From NCBI GenBank assembly GCA_033398695.1, contig CM065814.1, positions 81,982,358 through 82,046,357 on the forward strand: DNA of 64,000 bases. The letters run 5' to 3'. The stretch comes from Orobanche coerulescens (taxonomy: Eukaryota > Streptophyta > Magnoliopsida > Lamiales > Orobanchaceae). The position numbers and the translations under genes are program-made. This document shows positions 60,240 to 64,000 of the stretch, in pieces (position 1 is the first letter of the stretch; every line of letters begins with the position of its first letter). Below the pieces are notes generated by a model. It searched no databases. It was not told where the DNA came from and saw only the letters and a list, made by a program, of their open reading frames with translations.

Positions 60240-60500
60240 TGTTCTGTGGAACTAGGTAGGGTCCGACGGGGCTTCTGGAGTTCGATACTTGATTAGTACG
60301 AACAATATATGTGTGTACCAGGTAGGTTCCAATGGGGTCTCTGGAATTCGATACTTGATGAGTATGAAACGTACTTATGTGATGCCATGTAGGGTCGGAC
60401 GGGGCCTCTGGAGTTCGTTACTTGATGAGTACGAACCGTATTTGTGAGATGCCAGGTAAGGTCGGATAGGGCCTCAGGAATTCTCTACTTGATGAGTACG
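60240..60500. repeat. Four roughly 60-bp tandem modules in fragment I
   Basis: Units contain AGGTAGGGTCCGACGGGG, CTGGAGTTCG and TACTTGATGAGTACGAA. The GGGTCCGACGGGGCC part is shared with the modules of LTR D, the rest is not. Confidence 0.85.
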
Positions 60501-61111
60501 AATAATATTTTGTTGTCAGATTGCATGACAAGTGATTATATTCTAGCTGTCGAGAACTGAATAAATCTTTGGGCTGTGACCCTAAGTGATTTTTGAAAAT
60601 ATGAGGACTTTTTAATCCTAAATATTTTTCCTCTAAAAACTTCCGAGATTTGTAAACCGCTTAAAAATCGTTTACTTGCTTTATTATTTTCATGCTTTCA
60701 GATTGTTTTGCTCAAATGAAATATCTCGGGAAGTCTTTCATTGTGTTTGATTGGTTGATTATTTTGGATTATTATATTCTTGGAATATGACGTGTATGGC
60801 CCGTAATTGCACTTTATACTTGCACTAGCAAAATTCTAGTTTGCTAACCTCCGCGTAATCGGGGGGTGGATGCCTGTTATTGCATTCTGGTACGTGGAGG
60901 TTCTTGAGGAGCAAAACGCAGGATCAGTACGAAGGATGATGAAAGACAAAACATACTAATCACAAGCAGGACACTAATTAGTACTGTTTGTCGAATTGTG
61001 TTTTTTTTCTTTCCGCTGTAGTGTTTTCCCATCCTATGGTGTTGAACAAATTATTTTGATGTTGAAAAAAAAGACTCAAACATTGTGTATCTCAAAATTC
61101 AAGTAAAACAG

Positions 61112-61905
61112 AGTCTAGCGCATGCTACAGATAAGAGGTAGCGCAAGCTATTGAAGAACCTACCTGAAGACAGAAACCTATCTGCAAAGCACTTGGAATC
61201 CCACCTGATGCCCCAGCGCACGCAACCTTCTCTTACTAGCGCACGCTAGTTGATCATTTTAGCGCACGCAAGAGAGTGCCTAGCGCACGCTACCTGTTCG
61301 TATTCTCAAGACAGTAAGGTCTGGACTCAAATCTAGGCAACAGGAAGCGCACGCTATGAAAGATAATAGCGCATGCTATTTCGGTCAGTAACGTATGCTA
61401 CAGATGATATTTTATGTATGTTACCTGGAAGCATTTTGAAGACAGTAGGCTCTGGAACTCAAGGAAGGAAGCAGGAAGCGCATGCTAAGAAAGGATGTAA
61501 CGCACGCTATGAAGAGCTACTAGCACACGATATCAATACACATTAGCGCACGCTACATATTCAAAATCCGACCATTAAGCCATTCAACTGTTGGGACGAT
61601 AGAGTCAACAAAGGAATCACGGAAAATCTAGAAAGTAAATCTTGACTATCTAGGGCACGCTATGGATGCACATTAGTGCATGCTAAACTCAAAATTTATC
61701 CGTTGGAGAGAACGTTGGAGACAAAGCCATATTAAAGTATTCAAGTCAATAAAGTAAGCTGACCAAATCGACAGCGCACGCTAAAGCTATTGTCTAGCAC
61801 ACACTAGACATATCATATTACCGTTGGAAAAGTTTCAAGACCGTTCAATTCAGCAAAGTCAAACATCGATAGCGCACACTATAAGGAATTATTAGTGCAC
61901 GCTAA
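61112..61905. repeat. Palindrome array in U3 of LTR O
   Basis: More than twenty copies of TAGCGCACGCTA, TAGCGCATGCTA, TAGCGCAAGCTA, TAACGCACGCTA and half-decayed forms over 800 bp. They end about 40 bases before the TATA box, with GTCTGGACTC and GCTCTGGAACTC boxes between them. Confidence 0.9.
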
Positions 61906-61942
61906 TAATACAAATTTCAGCATATCAGGAGGGACTGAACAC

Positions 61943-61950
61943 TATAAATA
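61943..61950 (+). promoter_or_regulatory. TATA box of LTR O
   Basis: CACTATAAATACCC downstream of the palindrome array, matching the copia LTR N arrangement. Confidence 0.72.
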
Positions 61951-62542
61951 CCCATGGCATTGGGTATCTCAAGACACACAACTTCAAGTATACAAACGCA
62001 CTATTGATCTCAGATTATTGTTATTCATTGCATTCTAAGTTGTGACGATAAAAGATACGAGTGTTATACACATATTGTAATATCTTATATACTTCGTATC
62101 TTCTTTAATTGTTGTGAGTGTTGCATTAATCCTTCACGAGCTTGAGAGAAACGAATCAAGAGTTATCAATCCAGTTTTATTATGATCTTTGATCCGGCAT
62201 TGTTAGGATTATACTCTGACGATCGTAAATGAGGATTATCTAGTTCCTTTAGAACACTAGATAAGAAAATTTATATTGAGTGTTTGGTTGTGCTTGGACC
62301 AATCGAAGACAAGCATTGTAACAGTTGTGCCCGGACCTATAAAAGACGAGACAAGATTGTGTGTGGTTTTTCTTGAGCCAATAGAAAAAGAAAACGGAGA
62401 GAGGATGTAGGCAAGTTGCCGAACCTCTATACATCGTTGTGTCTTTTACTTTCCGCATAATTTCTTTTTCTTTGAAAGAAAGTTTAATTATACGCAATAC
62501 CACTATTCAACCCCCTTATAGTGGTACTGCTATCTCCTCAGT

Positions 62543-62602
62543 TGGTATCGAAGCGGGTCTCTTTTTAAAGGTTTAACCACCTTAGAGAAAAAAGATCCGC
62601 AA
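62543..62602 (+). other. Primer binding site and short leader of O
   Basis: TGGTATCGAAGCGGG two bases after the LTR, an initiator-Met type primer site with changes from TGGTATCAGAGC. The leader is only 60 bases. Confidence 0.75.
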
Positions 62603-64000
62603 ATGGCTCTATTGGGTCAAATCAAAGGAAATGCTCTCAACCGTCCTCCTTTCTTTGACGGATCCAACTTCATGACCTAGAAAAAGAAGATGGATATATT
62701 CGTCCAAGCATACGACATTGAAATCTGGAAATTCATCGCTCTTGGTCTGAAAATCGCCAAGAAGGAAGATGGGTCATTGAAAAAATTCAATGAATTTGAT
62801 GATGAAGATTGGAAGAACATGCACATTAACTCTCGTGCTACTCAACTCTTGTATTGTGCTCCCAATCCTGAAGAACTTAACATGATATCATCCTACGAAA
62901 GCGCAAACGAAATCTGGGAAATTCTTGAGGTAACTCATGAAGGAACCACTCATGTCAAGGAGACCAAGATCAACATGCTTCTTCATGATTATGAAATATT
63001 CTCTATGAAGGATGATGAAACGATCACTAGTATGCTGGATCATTTTTCGGCTATAACCAACGGTCTTGCATCTTTTGGAAGACCTATATCTAGTAGCGAC
63101 AAGGCTAAGAAAATTCTTCGCTCGCTGCCATGTGAATGGGATGCCACGGTTACTGCAATCATGGAATCCAAAGATCTCAACAAGCTTGAATTTAGCGCCC
63201 TCATCGGGTCACTCATCAACTATGAGATCATTCTCAAATCAAGAGGCTCCAAACCAAAGCCTCGTGAAAAAGTAGTCGCTTTCAACGTTGATAGCGATAT
63301 TGAGGAAGAAATACCAGAAGATGAAGATAACGAGGAACTCACTCTCTATGCCAAGAACTTTAGAAGGTACAAAAACTTAATTCAAATAAGGCGGAGTTTC
63401 CTTGGTCGGGAAGGTAAGACGGAACAAAAGAAAAATACTTATGTTCCTACAAAGAAGTTCGACAATAATTGTCAGAAATGCGGTCAATCTGGTCATTATG
63501 CCAAAGAATGCCGAGGATCTACTTCCAAGCCCTAAATTGAAAGATTCAAAAAGAAGGAAGTTCTAATTACCTCTTGGAGTGATGACGAGGAGGAGATTGA
63601 GAGATCCCTAGACGCAAATCTCCCATTTATGGCTCTCGACTCAGAAGATGCTATCGATGTAAGTTCTAAACTCAATGATGATGAATATGATTCATTTGAT
63701 TTTTGCGATTCACAAGAAATCAATCATGACAATGAGCTATTAAGCGCGTTTGAATCCTTAAACATGGAATACGATGAAATGGTCAAATTAAATATGTCCT
63801 TAAAAATAAAAATAAAATATTTAGAACTCGAAAATTCTACTCTTCAAAATAAAGGCAAAAATATTGAAATAGACCATACCTTATGCCTTTAGAAAGAAAA
63901 TATTTTGAAAATCGAGTTGACAAAAACTCAAAAGGAATTGAAATATATAATGAATAAATTTACTCTCAGAAACGAGAAGTTCGAAAAGCTTTTATCTATT
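62603..64000 (+). pseudogene. gag: Element O gag (Sirevirus-like), running off the window
   Basis: Start at 62603 (MALLGQIKGNALNRPPFFDG) puts the N-terminus next to the leader. TAG at 62678-62680 replaces the Trp of the usual WK(K) motif (codon 26). The UBN2-type gag domain follows (NEIWEILEVTHEGT, ETKINMLLHDYE, LRSLPCEWD), then the CCHC knuckle CQKCGQSGHYAKEC at residues about 290-303. After TAA at 63533-63535 the frame continues with the acidic Sirevirus gag region (VLITSWSDDEEEIE) and a coiled coil. A further stop lies at about 63891. Cut by the window edge before protease. Confidence 0.88.

Larger units (their letters stand above)
58564..61039 (+). mobile_element. Gypsy LTR fragment I (same family as H)
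   Basis: Starts TGTAATACCTGAGATTTTCG, the LTR start of the H family, in plus orientation. It contains palindromes (59026-59228), donor-like ATCAAG|GTTAGAT (59388/59389), tandem modules (60240-60500) and the TTTGCTAACC block (60840). The acceptor position reads TTCTGG instead of CCAGG. It lacks the last few hundred bases of the LTR because O begins at 61040. No clear TATA box was found. Confidence 0.78.
61040..62540 (+). repeat. Element O 5' LTR, about 1.5 kb
   Basis: Starts TGTTGAACAAATT like the LTR of K. The end is placed at CTCCTCA (62540), two bases before the primer site; an end near 62511 (ATTCAAC) is possible. Contains the longest palindrome array of the window and a TATA box, TATAAATA, at 61943-61950. 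Confidence 0.78.
61040..64000 (+). mobile_element. Sirevirus-like copia element O, 5' part
   Basis: 5' LTR, primer site and gag of a copia element running off the right edge. Inserted in gypsy LTR fragment I; TATGG (61035-61039) would be the target duplication. Gag has a single in-frame stop over its first 310 codons, so it is younger than K. Confidence 0.85.

Noticed and set aside
61112..61905. Regularly recurring short motifs resembling a CRISPR-like or satellite array
   Set aside because: Spacing is irregular, the motif is a 12-bp palindrome and not a 25-35 bp repeat with unique spacers, there are no associated cas-like genes, and the block lies within an LTR promoter region of a plant element.
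1..64000. Host protein-coding, tRNA or rRNA genes
   Set aside because: All frames with recognisable domains belong to retroelements or the CACTA end. No cloverleaf or rRNA-like sequence was noticed, though I cannot run a tRNA or rRNA search.

Overview
The window reads as heterochromatic or intergenic DNA of a large, transposon-rich flowering-plant genome, most likely a eudicot. I see no host gene, tRNA, rRNA or CRISPR array. Nearly every base can be assigned to LTR retrotransposons of the Ty3/gypsy (Tekay/Del-like, truncated chromodomain, LTRs 2.1-3.6 kb, iMet-type primer site) and Ty1/copia (including Sirevirus-like) superfamilies, plus one LINE tail and one CACTA DNA transposon end. All coding regions are broken by stops, frameshifts or deletions, so every protein entry is called a pseudogene, or partial.

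Layout. 1-5205: gypsy element A (minus), with its 5' LTR, inserted in the 3' LTR of copia L (minus, 5206-11716). 11717-19471: gypsy B (minus), inserted in the 5' LTR of L. 19472-20335: LINE 3' end. 20336-21888: copia-like LTR/leader remnant M. 21889-32930: gypsy C/D (plus), a tandem array integrase-LTR-gag-pol-LTR-gag. 32931-34145: CACTA end. 34146-36506: gag-plus-LTR copia derivative N, inserted in gypsy fragment E (36507-37160, minus). 37163-58563: Sirevirus-like copia K (plus) with a duplicated RT-RNase H segment and an extra third ORF. K is interrupted by F (40179-49878, a non-autonomous gypsy-type element with perfect GTAAC target duplication) and by solo LTR G (52555-58384, target duplication GTAAC), which itself holds solo LTR H (53234-56137, target duplication TAACC). 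58564-61039: gypsy LTR fragment I (plus, same family as H), cut by Sirevirus-like element O, 61040 to the window end.

The most striking structure is not coding. At least eight LTRs, from both gypsy and copia, carry arrays of 10-14 bp CpG-containing palindromes (TAGCGYRCGCTA and relatives), in most cases directly upstream of a recognisable TATA box. Within one LTR the palindromes share one core. Between sister gypsy elements B and D, alike elsewhere, the core has been replaced wholesale (TTACGGCCGTAA against TTAGCGCGCGCTAA). Second, six gypsy-type LTR families have a candidate intron inside the LTR: a strong donor downstream of the TATA box and an acceptor 0.8-2.3 kb later. In A, B, D and H a conserved GCTAAC block sits 30-60 bases before the acceptor. 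Family-specific tandem repeats lie inside the intron.

Functional relations that can be inferred: F has the primer-site leader, polypurine tract and LTR ends of the Tekay-like elements but no proteins, so it would have needed their machinery in trans. The rest of the window is a graveyard in which nesting gives relative ages: L is older than A and B; K is older than F, G and I; G is older than H; I is older than O.
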